This document shows, in pieces, positions 32,172-40,381 of a stretch of 64,000 bases of DNA. The stretch's first letter is position 1; each line of letters begins with the position of its first letter. The position numbers and the translations under genes are program-made. The stretch comes from Lentzea terrae (lineage in GTDB: Bacteria > Actinomycetota > Actinomycetes > Mycobacteriales > Pseudonocardiaceae), in the NCBI RefSeq assembly GCF_003265345.1, contig NZ_QFWW01000035.1, forward strand, positions 124,001 through 188,000, given 5' to 3'. Under the pieces are notes generated by a model, which was given only the letters and a program-made list of their open reading frames with translations, was not told the DNA's origin and ran no database searches.

Positions 32172-32876
32172 GTGAAGATCGAGACCGCTGAGCAGGGAGC
32201 CCCGGGACGAGTCACCGAAGATCGGATCCGCGTGCTGCCCAACGCCGTCGTGGTGCTCGACGGCGTCACTTCACGAACCAGGCCACCGACCAGGAACGGC
32301 GGCTGGTACGCCACACAGCTCGCCGACGAACTGGCCAGGCTGATCAACGACACGGATCCGCTCCAGGACCTGCTGGCTCAAGCCATCACGAACCTCGTCG
32401 ACCAGCACGACCTCGTGCCGGGCGACTCCCCGTCCGCGACCGCGGCGATCATCAGGTGGACGGACGAGACCATCGACGCACTCGTCCTGTGCGACACCCC
32501 GGTCGTCGCGTTCGGACAGACGACCCACGTCCTCGAAGACACCCGGCTCGAAGATCTGCGACCGGACCCGGACATCCTCAGGTGGAAGAACCAGCCGGGC
32601 GGCTACTGGGTCGCCGAGGCCGAACCCGTTGCGGCACACCAGGCTCTGACCGCGAGCTGGCCACGTGCCGAGATCAGGAAAGTGATCGTCGCCACCGACG
32701 GTGTCTCATGTGGAGTGTCCGAGTACGGGCTCTTCGCGTGGGAGGACCTCGCGGAAATGCCGCTGGGCGAAGTTCTCGATCAAATCCGGGCAGCCGAGCG
32801 CGGTGATTCGGAGCACAAGCGTTGGCCCCGCTACAAAACCCACGACGACCAGGCGATCGCGAGGCTGTGCACGTAA
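32172..32876 (+). CDS. PP2C-like protein phosphatase domain protein
   Basis: The 234-residue protein shows PP2C-type acidic motifs: NAVVVLDGVTS near residue 27, a middle ASATAAIIRW-like strand, KVIVATDGVSCG near 181, and the terminal THDDQAIARL, matching the metal-binding Asp positions of PP2C (DG, SDG-like, DD). It lacks the first GxR motif in standard form, so it is a divergent member. GTG start 16 bp past the second operator. Shared operators link it to the HTH-ClpN pair, hinting at phospho-regulated proteolysis (inference). Confidence 0.65.
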   Translation: MKIETAEQGAPGRVTEDRIRVLPNAVVVLDGVTSRTRPPTRNGGWYATQLADELARLINDTDPLQDLLAQAITNLVDQHDLVPGDSPSATAAIIRWTDETIDALVLCDTPVVAFGQTTHVLEDTRLEDLRPDPDILRWKNQPGGYWVAEAEPVAAHQALTASWPRAEIRKVIVATDGVSCGVSEYGLFAWEDLAEMPLGEVLDQIRAAERGDSEHKRWPRYKTHDDQAIARLCT

Positions 32877-32890
32877 CTGGGCCGGATAAC

Positions 32891-32928
32891 GAAAGAAGCC
32901 CCGCAGCGTGTGCTGCGGGGCTTCTTTC
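32891..32928. terminator. Bidirectional terminator between PP2C-like gene and tRNA-Phe
   Basis: GAAAGAAGCCCCGCAGC (32891-32907) pairs perfectly over 17 bp with 32912-32928 around a GTGT loop; the TTTC/GAAA ends supply a short T tract in either direction. Confidence 0.85.
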
Positions 32929-32937
32929 GAAGAGGGA

Positions 32938-33011
32938 TGGCCAGGGGCGGGGTCGAACCGCCGACCTACCGCTTTTCAGGCGGTCGCTCGTACCAACTGA
33001 GCTACCTGGCC
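32938..33011 (-). tRNA. tRNA-Phe (GAA)
   Basis: The 74-nt cloverleaf has acceptor stem GGCCAGG/CCTGGCC, anticodon stem ACCGC/GCGGT with loop CTGAAAA, TTCGACC in the T loop and discriminator A. CCA is not encoded. It is the last of a Glu-Asp-Phe tRNA cluster. Confidence 0.95.
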
Positions 33012-33025
33012 ATGAAACAAGAAAG

Positions 33026-33099
33026 CGACCCAGACGGGACTCGAACCCGCGACCTTCGCCGTGACAGGGCGACGCGCTAACCAACTGCGCCACTGGGCC
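33026..33099 (-). tRNA. tRNA-Asp (GTC)
   Basis: A 74-nt cloverleaf with acceptor GGCCCAG/CTGGGTC, anticodon stem TCGCC/GGCGA, loop CTGTCAC, T arm CGGGTTCGAGTCCCG and discriminator G. It lies 14 bp upstream of tRNA-Phe; CCA is not encoded. Confidence 0.95.
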
Positions 33100-33146
33100 T
33101 TGCTCTTGCAGATCTTACCTTACTACTTCTACTACTTGTTACTGCG

Positions 33147-33219
33147 TGCCCCCAACGGGATTCGAACCCGCGCGACCGCCTTGAAAGGGCGGGATCCTAG
33201 GCCGCTAGATGATGGGGAC
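33147..33219 (-). tRNA. tRNA-Glu (TTC)
   Basis: A 73-nt cloverleaf with acceptor GTCCCCA/TGGGGGC, anticodon stem CCGCC/GGCGG, loop CTTTCAA, T arm CGGGTTCGAATCCCG and discriminator A. It is first in the Glu-Asp-Phe order, a common actinobacterial cluster. Confidence 0.95.
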
Positions 33220-33349
33220 TAGCTGGTCTCTGGAAGCATCGTAAGCATATGGCATAGGTCCGCGCACCTCCAAAACGGGGGTGTCACTTACGTCCTGACC
33301 TGCCCAAACCACCTCGAAGCCAGGATCGACCAGATCGACAAATGCCTGC

Positions 33350-33988
33350 TCACGGCCCAACCGGCCCGTCAGCGGTGTTTTGTGATCCAGACAACTTCCA
33401 CGACGAAGCTGCGACGCACGGCAGCACGTGCCCGAGAACTTCGCGGATCCGAGCCGGGAAGTCGGCGCACGCCGTCGTCGCCGACGAGATCAACCGGGCA
33501 CCGAGCGCGGCCCCGCACAACGTCCGCGCCACGGCATCGGGATCGACACCGGCACGCAGATCGCCGCGCTCGCCGGCCTCGGCCACGTAACCCGCGATCA
33601 GCTTCTCCCACATGATGTGCGTGGTGGGCACGCCCGGATAGCCGACCTCGCGATCAGCGGCGAGCCGTACGCCCGCACGCAGCACGATGTCCGCGGCCAT
33701 CCGGTCGGCCGACTCGGCGAACATGCCGTGCAGAGCGCTCAACGGGTCGACGCCCCGCGCGCGCCAGGTCTCGCGAACCTGGGCCCACAGGTCGCTCTGC
33801 CGTTCGATCAACGCGTCGGCGACCGCTTCCTTGGAAGCGAAGTGGAAGTAGAACGCGCCCTTGGTCAGCCCGGCACGTGCGAGCACGGCGGTCAGCGACG
33901 TGCGCTCGTAGCCGAGCCGGTCGAACTCCTCCGCCGCGGCGTGGAGTATCGCCTCACGTGTCGCGTACGCCCGATCCTGCTGGGGCAT
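33350..33988 (-). CDS. Gamma-butyrolactone receptor-like TetR regulator (ArpA/ScbR type)
   Basis: The 212-residue protein has a TetR HTH close to that of ArpA-type receptors (RAYATREAILHAAAEEFDRL, GLTKGAFYFHFASKEAVADA). Its ligand domain contains HIMWEKLIAGYVAEAGERG and GVDPDAVARTLCGAALGARL, positions where GBL receptors have their pocket residues. These proteins repress secondary-metabolism and development genes until a gamma-butyrolactone binds. No butenolide/GBL synthase (afsA type) gene is nearby, so it may be an orphan or pseudo-receptor. An ARE-like site lies 25 bp upstream of its start. Confidence 0.8.
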   Translation of the reverse strand: MPQQDRAYATREAILHAAAEEFDRLGYERTSLTAVLARAGLTKGAFYFHFASKEAVADALIERQSDLWAQVRETWRARGVDPLSALHGMFAESADRMAADIVLRAGVRLAADREVGYPGVPTTHIMWEKLIAGYVAEAGERGDLRAGVDPDAVARTLCGAALGARLISSATTACADFPARIREVLGHVLPCVAASSWKLSGSQNTADGPVGP

Positions 33989-34012
33989 GGGTCAAGGTTA
34001 GCCGTTGCCGCT

Positions 34013-34034
34013 AAAGAGACCGGTGGGTATGTTT
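34013..34034 (-). promoter_or_regulatory. ARE-like autoregulatory element upstream of the GBL-receptor gene
   Basis: On the minus strand the site reads AAACATACCCACCGGTCTCTTT. Its first half fits the ACATACnnACC half of the known ARE consensus for ArpA-family receptors; the second half (CGGTTT) is degenerate. Position (25-46 bp upstream of the start) suits autorepression. Confidence 0.45.
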
Positions 34035-34113
34035 CGAGATGCGGCCCTGTCCTGCAGACGCGCTCCGGGGGGTGCGCGTCTGGAGTCAGGGCCGCCCTCG
34101 CGTACGCATCACT

Positions 34114-34359
34114 TCACCGCTGCACAGGGGGCGCTCCGCCGTCCTCGCCCGGTGACAGGCCCAGCATGTCGAGCAGCATCCTGCAGTCCTCGGTGCCCAG
34201 GGCGCTCCGTGCGACGGCGAGCCTCGCCCGGTGAACCTGATCGTCGGAGATCCGCGAGGGTTCTCCGCTGCGCTGGGCCGGCACGTTCGGCCCGCCCTGA
34301 CGCGACATGCCGTCGTCTTGTGTGAACAGGAACTTCCGTACTTCCAGCGACCCGCTCAT
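34114..34359 (-). CDS. Small hypothetical protein
   Basis: An 81-residue protein (MSGSLEVRKFLFTQDDGM, then a helical RARLAVARSALGTEDCRMLL). GGGGAGGG sits 7 nt before the ATG, which supports it being a gene. No domain is recognised; its C-terminus is PGEDGGAPPVQR. It is flanked by the GBL-receptor gene and a divergent small acidic protein gene. Confidence 0.5.
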   Translation of the reverse strand: MSGSLEVRKFLFTQDDGMSRQGGPNVPAQRSGEPSRISDDQVHRARLAVARSALGTEDCRMLLDMLGLSPGEDGGAPPVQR

Positions 34360-34513
34360 GAGTGCCCTCCCCGACTTGAGGTTGGCGCGAGGCTAAGCGA
34401 CCTGGGACAACGGCCGCAGCCCCCCGCAGAGTGATTCCACCGCCACCCAGCGTTACTTTCTGTACAGGTGCGGCGCCTGTCTGGTGGGGATCTCGCCAAG
34501 GGAAGATGGACCG

Positions 34514-34774
34514 ATGACTGATCCCACGCCGGAGCCTTCCCCCGATGCAGAGGCCCAAAACGCCGGACAGATACCGCCCGCGGTCGACCCCCAGGAGATC
34601 CTGAAGGCCATCAGCGGCATCAACATGGACGCGATCGAGGCCGACATCGAGTCGTCGTTCGGCGCGCGGATGGCCGAGCTCGACAAGATGCTCGAGGGTC
34701 TCGACGACCTGGTCAACAAGATCGAGTCGGACATCCAGAACCTGGACCAGCCGAAACCTGACGGTCCTCAGTAG
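34514..34774 (+). CDS. Small acidic coiled-coil protein
   Basis: The 86-residue product is strongly acidic: a Pro/Glu N-terminus ([15 protein letters not shown]) followed by a predicted coiled coil ([20 protein letters not shown] and KIESDIQNL). No family is recognised. ATG at 34514 has AAGGGAAGA upstream; an in-frame upstream GTG would bypass it. The gene ends 6 bp before the CsoR-type operator of the copper operon, so it is probably a separate unit. Confidence 0.55.
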   Translation: MTDPTPEPSPDAEAQNAGQIPPAVDPQEILKAISGINMDAIEADIESSFGARMAELDKMLEGLDDLVNKIESDIQNLDQPKPDGPQ

Positions 34775-34780
34775 ACCGTT

Positions 34781-34795
34781 TACCCCAGGGGGGTA
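34781..34795 (+). promoter_or_regulatory. CsoR-type copper operator
   Basis: TACCCC-AGG-GGGGTA is a G/C-tract dyad of the CsoR class (TACCCCnnnGGGGTA). It lies 36 bp upstream of the copZ ATG. Cu(I) binding to CsoR would release it and induce copZ-copA. No csoR gene is in this window. Confidence 0.8.
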
Positions 34796-34830
34796 TGATC
34801 GGTGTCCCGCACCCAGAGGAAGGGACCCCG

Positions 34831-35037
34831 ATGTCCGTCTCCACCACCTACACCGTCACCGGCATGACCTGCGGTCACTGCGTCAGCTCCGTGAAGGAGG
34901 AGCTGGGCGAGGTCGCCGGCGTCACGGGCGTCGACGTCGTCCTGGAGACCGGCGCGGTGACCGTGACCAGCGACCGCGAGCTGGACCGCGCCGAGGTCGT
35001 CGCGGCCGTCAGCGAGGCCGGGTACCAGGTCGCCTGA
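34831..35037 (+). CDS. copZ: Copper chaperone, HMA domain
   Basis: A 68-residue HMA-domain protein with the metal-binding motif GMTCGHC (Cys14, Cys17). The ferredoxin-like fold is complete (TYTVTG... [17 protein letters not shown] ... AVSEAGYQV). It delivers Cu(I) to CopA, encoded next with a 1-nt TGATG overlap. ATG 34831 is chosen for the AGAGGAAGGG site 6 nt upstream; the frame starts earlier at 34795 inside the operator. Confidence 0.93.
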   Translation: MSVSTTYTVTGMTCGHCVSSVKEELGEVAGVTGVDVVLETGAVTVTSDRELDRAEVVAAVSEAGYQVA

Positions 35038-37214
35038 TGACCACGACCGAGCCCCGCCACGTCGAGCTCAGCATCAGCGGCATGACGTGCGCCTCCTGTG
35101 CGCGGCGCGTCGAACGCAAGCTGAACAAGCTCGACGGCGTCTCCGCCACGGTGAACTACGCGACCGAGAAGGCCAGCGTCCAGTTCCCGGACAACCTGCG
35201 CGTCGACGACCTGGTCTCGACCGTGCGCGCGGCGGGGTACGACGCGGAGGAGCCCACGCCCGAGGTCGCCGAGGACTCGGGCGACCTGGGGCTTCGCTTC
35301 GCGCTGGCGGCGGTGCTCGGCGTGCCGGTGATCGCGTTCTCGATGGTCCCGGCGTGGCAGTTCCCCACCTGGCAGTGGGTGTCGCTGGCGCTCGCCAGCG
35401 TGGTCGTGTGGGTCTGCGGCTGGCCGTTCCACCGTGCAGCCGCCGTCAACGCACGGCACGGCGCCAGCACGATGGACACCCTCGTCTCGATGGGCGTCAC
35501 GGTCTCGTACCTCTGGTCGCTCTACGCGCTGGTGTTCGGCACGGCCGGGACGATCGGCATGCGGCACGAGTTCAGCCTGCTGCCGCGGCCGGTGGGCTCC
35601 GGGGACATCTACCTGGAGGTCGCGGTCGGCGTGACCGTGTTCCTGCTGCTCGGCCGCTGGCTGGAGGCCCGGTCCAAGCGCAGCGCGGGTGCGGCCCTGC
35701 GGTCACTGCTCGCATTGGGCGCCAAGGACGTCTCGGTGCTACGCGACGGCGTGGAGACCCGCGTACCCATCGGCCAGCTCCGGGTCGGCGAACGGTTCGT
35801 GGTCCGTCCGGGTGAGCGGATCGCCACGGATGGCCTAGTGGTCGAGGGCAGCTCCGCGGTGGACCGCTCGATGGTCACCGGCGAGTCGGTGCCCGTCGAG
35901 GTCGGTGCCGGCGATTCCGTCGTGGGCGGGACGGTCAACGCGGGTGGCCGGTTGGTCGTTTCCGCGACTTCTGTTGGTTCGGACACCCAGCTGGCGCACA
36001 TGGCGCGGCTCGTCGAGCAGGCGCAGACCGGCAAGGCCGAGGTGCAACGCCTGGCCGACCGGGTGTCGTCCGTGTTCGTCCCGGTCGTCGTGGTGATCGC
36101 ACTGGCGGCGTTCGGCGCGTGGCTGCTCGCCGGGCGGCCGGTCGAGTTCGCGGTGACGACGGCGGTGGCCGTGCTCGTGATCGCGTGTCCATGCGCGCTG
36201 GGACTGGCGACGCCGACGGCGTTGCTCGTGGGCACCGGCCGCGGCGCCCAGCTCGGGATCCTGGTGAAGGGTCCGGAGGTGCTGGAGTCGACGCGGCGGG
36301 TGGACACCGTGGTGCTGGACAAGACCGGCACCGTCACCACCGGCCGACTGACGCTCGTCGACGTGGTCCCCGCGGACGGCGTGGAGCGGGACGAGGTGCT
36401 GCGGTTCGCGGCGGCCGTCGAGAACGCGTCCGAACACCCGATCGCCGCGGCGATCGTGCGCGAGGTGCCCGACCTCCTGCCGGTGTCGGACTTCGTTTCC
36501 ACGGACGGTGTGGGCGTCAGCGGAGTGGTCGAAGGTCGACGCGTTGTCGTCGGGCGACTGCGGAACGTTTCGCTGCCAATGGAGCTGACTGAGGCTCTGG
36601 TTGCACACGCGACTCGAACCGTTGTCGCGGTTTCCTTTGATGACAAGGTTGTCGGAATCGTTGTCGTGGCGGACGTCGTGAAAACCACGTCTGCACAAGC
36701 GATACGTTCGTTGCGCGAACTCGGTTTGCGGCCTGTGCTGCTCACCGGTGACAACGCTGACGTGGCCGCCGCGGTGGCTGCGGAGGTCGGCATCGACGAC
36801 GTGATCGCCGACGTGCTGCCCGCCGAGAAAGTCGCCGCGGTGCGGAATCTCCAGGCACAGGGCCGAGTTGTGGCGATGGTCGGTGACGGCGTGAACGACG
36901 CGCCTGCGCTCGCGGCCGCAGATCTGGGGCTGGCCATGGGAACTGGCACGGACGTCGCGATCGAGGCGAGCGACCTGACGCTCGTGCGCGGCGACCTGCG
37001 CGTGGCGGCGGACGCGATTCGGTTGTCCCGCAAGACTTTGGGCACGATCAAGGGGAATCTGTTCTGGGCGTTCGCCTACAACGTCGCTGGACTTCCACTC
37101 GCGGCGCTGGGGTTGCTGAACCCCATGATCGCGGGTGCCGCGATGGCTTTCAGCAGCGTGTTCGTTGTTACCAACAGCTTGCGACTACGGGGATTCCGTC
37201 CATCGGCAACTTAA
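35037..37214 (+). CDS. copA: Copper-exporting P1B-type ATPase
   Basis: This 725-residue P-type ATPase has one N-terminal HMA domain (GMTCASC, Cys18 and Cys21), membrane helices from about residue 85, the transport motif CPC (384-386) in [15 protein letters not shown], phosphorylation Asp428 in DKTGT, HP locus [11 protein letters not shown], and GDGVNDAP near 616. All motifs of Cu(I) exporters (P1B-1) are intact. It is translationally coupled to copZ and induced through the CsoR-type site. A hairpin terminator follows about 95 bp downstream. Confidence 0.95.
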   Translation: MTTTEPRHVELSISGMTCASCARRVERKLNKLDGVSATVNYATEKASVQFPDNLRVDDLVSTVRAAGYDAEEPTPEVAEDSGDLGLRFALAAVLGVPVIAFSMVPAWQFPTWQWVSLALASVVVWVCGWPFHRAAAVNARHGASTMDTLVSMGVTVSYLWSLYALVFGTAGTIGMRHEFSLLPRPVGSGDIYLEVAVGVTVFLLLGRWLEARSKRSAGAALRSLLALGAKDVSVLRDGVETRVPIGQLRVGERFVVRPGERIATDGLVVEGSSAVDRSMVTGESVPVEVGAGDSVVGGTVNAGGRLVVSATSVGSDTQLAHMARLVEQAQTGKAEVQRLADRVSSVFVPVVVVIALAAFGAWLLAGRPVEFAVTTAVAVLVIACPCALGLATPTALLVGTGRGAQLGILVKGPEVLESTRRVDTVVLDKTGTVTTGRLTLVDVVPADGVERDEVLRFAAAVENASEHPIAAAIVREVPDLLPVSDFVSTDGVGVSGVVEGRRVVVGRLRNVSLPMELTEALVAHATRTVVAVSFDDKVVGIVVVADVVKTTSAQAIRSLRELGLRPVLLTGDNADVAAAVAAEVGIDDVIADVLPAEKVAAVRNLQAQGRVVAMVGDGVNDAPALAAADLGLAMGTGTDVAIEASDLTLVRGDLRVAADAIRLSRKTLGTIKGNLFWAFAYNVAGLPLAALGLLNPMIAGAAMAFSSVFVVTNSLRLRGFRPSAT

Positions 37215-37309
37215 GAATCTCGCTGGCACCTCTCCCCAACAGGCTTGTGTGCGTGCAACAATCCAAACAGCTGACACACCCCCGGTCAGCGCCTGTGGAG
37301 ATCCCCTCC

Positions 37310-37342
37310 GGCCCCCGCGTTCCTCCCCCTGGCGCGGGGGCC
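37310..37342 (+). terminator. Terminator downstream of copA
   Basis: GGCCCCCGCG (37310-37319) and CGCGGGGGCC (37333-37342) form a perfect 10-bp GC stem with a 13-nt loop. The rest of the 217-bp spacer shows no gene. Confidence 0.65.
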
Positions 37343-37431
37343 TCTCCATGCCCACGGTGAGTAGACCGGCACCACACCTTGGGGTGACTCAGGTCACAGG
37401 GGTTTGGCTTCCGTGACCGAGCCGTTATCGT

Positions 37432-37737
37432 GTGCCGGTGCCTATCGGATCCCTCGGACGCTCCAAGTCCGGCCGTCACCGTCCAGCGGACGAACCGCAG
37501 GAGACGTTGCCCGACGAGGAGCTGACCTCTTACCTGGCAGCGCTGGCCCCCGACTCGGACAACGAGACGACCGCCTCGGGCTTCGGCAACGCGCAGGTGT
37601 ACCAGCTGCGGCTGCAGCTCATGGCCAACGAGCAGCTCAAGGAGCTCGCCGCGGAGCGTCAGACCTCCCCGCAGGCGCTCGCCACGGAGTGGGTCATGCA
37701 GCGACTGGAGTGGGAAGCGCGCCAGCGCGGCCACTAG
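37432..37737 (+). CDS. Ribbon-helix-helix-like small protein
   Basis: The 101-residue protein has a basic N-terminus (GSLGRSKSGRHRPADEP), an acidic linker, and a C-terminal strand-helix-helix (VYQLRLQLMANEQLKELAAE, then RQTSPQALATEWVMQRLEWE) typical of RHH/CopG-type DNA-binding domains. DNA binding and dimerisation are inferred from this pattern. Start is GTG at 37432 or 37438. It stands alone, ending in a strong bidirectional terminator. Confidence 0.6.
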   Translation: MPVPIGSLGRSKSGRHRPADEPQETLPDEELTSYLAALAPDSDNETTASGFGNAQVYQLRLQLMANEQLKELAAERQTSPQALATEWVMQRLEWEARQRGH

Positions 37738-37752
37738 CAAACCCGTGAACCA

Positions 37753-37790
37753 AGAAGGACCCTCGGCCGAGCCCGGCCGAGGGTCCTTCT
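37753..37790. terminator. Bidirectional terminator between the RHH-like gene and cspA
   Basis: AGAAGGACCCTCGGCCG (37753-37769) pairs over 17 bp with 37774-37790 around a 4-nt loop; it serves both convergent genes. Confidence 0.85.
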
Positions 37791-37815
37791 CACGTGCGAC
37801 TAGATTTGCGGCGAA

Positions 37816-38019
37816 TCAGACCGCACGGACGTTCTGGGCCTGCGGGCCCTTGGTGCCCTGGCCGACTTCGAACTCCACGCGCTGGTTCTCCTCCAGGGTC
37901 CGGAAGCCCTGACCCTGGATCTCCGAGTAGTGGACGAAGACGTCTGCGCCGCCGTTGTCCTGGGCGATGAAGCCGAAGCCCTTCTCGGAGTTGAACCACT
38001 TGACAGTGCCCTGTGCCAT
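37816..38019 (-). CDS. Cold-shock protein (CspA family)
   Basis: A 67-residue single cold-shock domain with RNP1 KGFGFIAQ and RNP2 VFVHYS, starting [14 protein letters not shown]. It is an RNA chaperone of standard length. ATG 38019 has GGAGGCAGG upstream. The frame is open to 38160, but this is the 5' leader, which contains a 9-bp hairpin (38047-38067), consistent with the leader-based control known for csp genes. Confidence 0.95.
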   Translation of the reverse strand: MAQGTVKWFNSEKGFGFIAQDNGGADVFVHYSEIQGQGFRTLEENQRVEFEVGQGTKGPQAQNVRAV

Positions 38020-38046
38020 GTACCTGCCTCCATCGCAGGAAAGCTT

Positions 38047-38067
38047 GGGGTTGCACCGTGCAACCCC
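38047..38067 (-). promoter_or_regulatory. Hairpin in the cspA leader
   Basis: GGGGTTGCA/TGCAACCCC is a perfect 9-bp stem with a 3-nt loop, 27 bp upstream of the cspA ATG. It could be a temperature-sensitive leader structure or an attenuator; it is also close enough to be a palindromic operator. Confidence 0.45.
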
Positions 38068-38342
38068 GGCCGTCCCGGGGGCGGTCAGTGCGCTCGTGAG
38101 AGCGCGCAGCACGCCCGCGTGTCGTTCCGCGAGCGTGTGAAGCACGAACACAGAAACCACGGCCTGCGTGCGTCAGCCTAACGTGTGATGCGTCATAGCA
38201 CTACAGGTCATTACCGGCCAGTCGGCTGCCTCAATAGGAGGAAACCCGCTGGTCCGGGTGGGTGATCGCGTTCTCTCATGCAACTTGTCAGTACCCCTGC
38301 GCGTCTCTTGTGCGTTGTCCGAGGGGATCTTGGGGAGAGCAC

Positions 38343-39485
38343 GTGATTCGGCCGCTGATCTTGGCTGTACTACTGGGTTTGACCGCTTGCAGTGCCGCGC
38401 CCGACGCACCGTCGGCGCCGACCGCTCCGGTCGTTGACGAGAAGCCCAAGGCGGCACTCACCGTGACGCCGGCGTCGGGTGAAGGGATCAGCCCGGCCGG
38501 GCCGTTTGAGGTCGGAGTGACAGGGGGTGCACTGACCGCAGTCGCACTGACCAACGCCGAGGGCAAGGCCGTCAAGGGGGAACTGACGGCCGACCGGTGG
38601 GTCGCCACCGAGGACCTGGGCTACGACAAGGTCTACACGTGGTCCGGTTCGGCGAAGGGCCAGGACGGTGCGGAGGTGCCCGTCAGCGGTTCGTTCCGCA
38701 CGCTCAAGCCGCAGCGCCTCACGAACGTGTCGGCGAACGTCGGTGACCACGAGACCTACGGCATCGCGATGCCGATCAAGATGACGTTCAGCGCGCCGGT
38801 GCAGGACAAGGCCTCCGTGCAGAAGGCCATGACCGTCACGACGTCCGTGCCCACCGAGGGCGCGTGGGCGTGGCTGTCCGACACCGAGGCGCACTGGCGC
38901 CCGCGCGAGTACTGGAAGCCGAACACCGAGGTGTCCGTCGACGTCAACGTGTACGGGGTGCCGTTCGGGGGCGGCGCCTACGGGTCGAACGACCTGCACG
39001 TGCAGTTCAAGATCGCGGATCGCGCGCTGGTGGCCAAGGCCAACACGAAGACGCACCGGTTCGAGATCTACCGCGACGGCGTGCTGCTGCACGACTTCCC
39101 GGCGTCGTACGGCAAGGCGGACGAGGCGATGTCGACGACCCGGTCCGGAACCCACGTGGTGATGGCGAAGTGGGCCAAGCGGCCGATGGTGAGCCAGTAC
39201 TTCGGGTACAACGTCGAGGTCATGTGGGCGGTGCAGATCTCCGGCAACGGCGAGTTCGTGCACGAGAACAACAAGACGATCCCCAAGCAGGGCAAGGAGA
39301 ACGTCTCGCACGGCTGCGCGAACCTGTCCGAGGCCAGGGCGAAGATCTTCTACGACCTCACGATCGCGGGCGACCCGGTCGAGGTCGTGGGTACCGCGAT
39401 CACGCTCGGTCCGGAAGACCGCGACTACTGGGACTGGGCACTGGACTGGGCGGCCTGGACCGCCAAGTCCGCCGTGAAGGGTTAG
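38343..39485 (+). CDS. L,D-transpeptidase lipoprotein with Ig-like domain
   Basis: The 380-residue protein starts with a lipoprotein signal (LLGLTAC, Cys16). An N-terminal Ig-like domain (about 60-150) and a second one are followed by a YkuD catalytic domain (about 240-360) with the active-site motif SHGCANLSEARAK. It makes 3-3 cross-links in peptidoglycan and is insensitive to most penicillins, like LdtMt2-type enzymes. GTG 38343 is preceded by GGGGAGAG; the frame upstream lacks a signal. It overlaps the convergent binding-protein gene by 4 bp. Confidence 0.92.
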   Translation: MIRPLILAVLLGLTACSAAPDAPSAPTAPVVDEKPKAALTVTPASGEGISPAGPFEVGVTGGALTAVALTNAEGKAVKGELTADRWVATEDLGYDKVYTWSGSAKGQDGAEVPVSGSFRTLKPQRLTNVSANVGDHETYGIAMPIKMTFSAPVQDKASVQKAMTVTTSVPTEGAWAWLSDTEAHWRPREYWKPNTEVSVDVNVYGVPFGGGAYGSNDLHVQFKIADRALVAKANTKTHRFEIYRDGVLLHDFPASYGKADEAMSTTRSGTHVVMAKWAKRPMVSQYFGYNVEVMWAVQISGNGEFVHENNKTIPKQGKENVSHGCANLSEARAKIFYDLTIAGDPVEVVGTAITLGPEDRDYWDWALDWAAWTAKSAVKG

Positions 39486-40300
39486 GCCTTCTCGGTGATC
39501 TGGGGTGGCTGCGGGATCTCGTAACCCGACGGACCGACGTTGCGTTCGAGGGCCCGCTTCCACTCACCGCTCGAAATCATCTTCTCGATGGCCTCGTTGA
39601 CGGCGTCCCGCGACTTGTTGTCCCCCTTCGGCACGCCGATGCCGTAGCGCTCCTTGGAGAACGGCTTGCCGACGAGCTTGAGCAACTCGGGGTTCTCGGC
39701 GGCGAACCCGGCGAGGATGACCTCGTCGGTGGTGACGGCGTCGACGTTGCCGGCCATCAGCGCGATCACGCAGTCGGAGTACTGGCCGTACTCGACGATC
39801 TGCACGCCCTGGGCGTAGTCGCTCTTCACCTTCTGCGCGGACGTGGATCCCTTGACCGAGCACAGCTTGCGGCCGTTCAGGGTCTCCGGACCCTGGACGG
39901 ACTGCTCGGTGAAGCGGACCAGCATGCCCTGGCCGGTCTCGAAGTACGGGCCGGCGAACGCGACCTTCTGCTTGCGGGCGTCGGTGATCGAGTAGGAGGC
40001 GACGATCAGGTCGGCCTCGCCGTTCTCGAGCATCGACTCGCGGGCCGCGCCGCGGGCCTCCTTGAACGTGATACCGCTTTCCTTCACCCCGAGCTCGTTC
40101 GCCACGTACTTGGCGACGTCCACGTCGAAGCCGACGTACCGGCCGTCCAGGCGCTTCTGGCTCATGCCCGGCTGGTCGTAGCGGATGCCGATGGTCAGCT
40201 TGCCGCTGTCAGCACGTCCGATGACTGTGCTGGTGTCACCGCTCCCACAGGCGGTGGCGAACACCGCTACGGCAGTCAGGAGCGCGGCACGACGGATCAC
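39482..40300 (-). CDS. Orphan glutamate/amino-acid ABC substrate-binding lipoprotein
   Basis: A 272-residue periplasmic-type binding protein with lipobox FATACGSGD and a SBP_bac_3 body (KLTIGIRYDQPGM, GRYVGFDVDVAKYV, GEADLIVASYSIT, FAGPYFETGQGMLV). It matches GluB-type glutamate-binding lipoproteins. No permease or ATPase gene is nearby, so the transporter partner must be encoded elsewhere or the protein acts as a receptor. GTG start at 40300. Confidence 0.85.
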   Translation of the reverse strand: MIRRAALLTAVAVFATACGSGDTSTVIGRADSGKLTIGIRYDQPGMSQKRLDGRYVGFDVDVAKYVANELGVKESGITFKEARGAARESMLENGEADLIVASYSITDARKQKVAFAGPYFETGQGMLVRFTEQSVQGPETLNGRKLCSVKGSTSAQKVKSDYAQGVQIVEYGQYSDCVIALMAGNVDAVTTDEVILAGFAAENPELLKLVGKPFSKERYGIGVPKGDNKSRDAVNEAIEKMISSGEWKRALERNVGPSGYEIPQPPQITEKA

Positions 40301-40381
40301 AACAGGCCTTCCGAAGGGTTGTTCGAGATTCGTGCGCAATGCTACGGACCTGCCGCGATGATCAACTGTGATGTATGACAA

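Noticed and set aside
32674-33093. ORFs across the tRNA-Phe/Asp cluster
   Set aside because: They translate tRNA sequence and the terminator; the cloverleaf structures explain the region.
33100-33350. A short repeat TACTACTTCTACTACTTGTT near 33120 as a functional element
   Set aside because: It is a short pyrimidine-rich spacer between tRNA-Asp and tRNA-Glu with no dyad or promoter that I can support.
37215-37431. A gene in the spacer after copA
   Set aside because: Frames there are short and cross the GC hairpin terminator; no ribosome-binding site or homology is visible.
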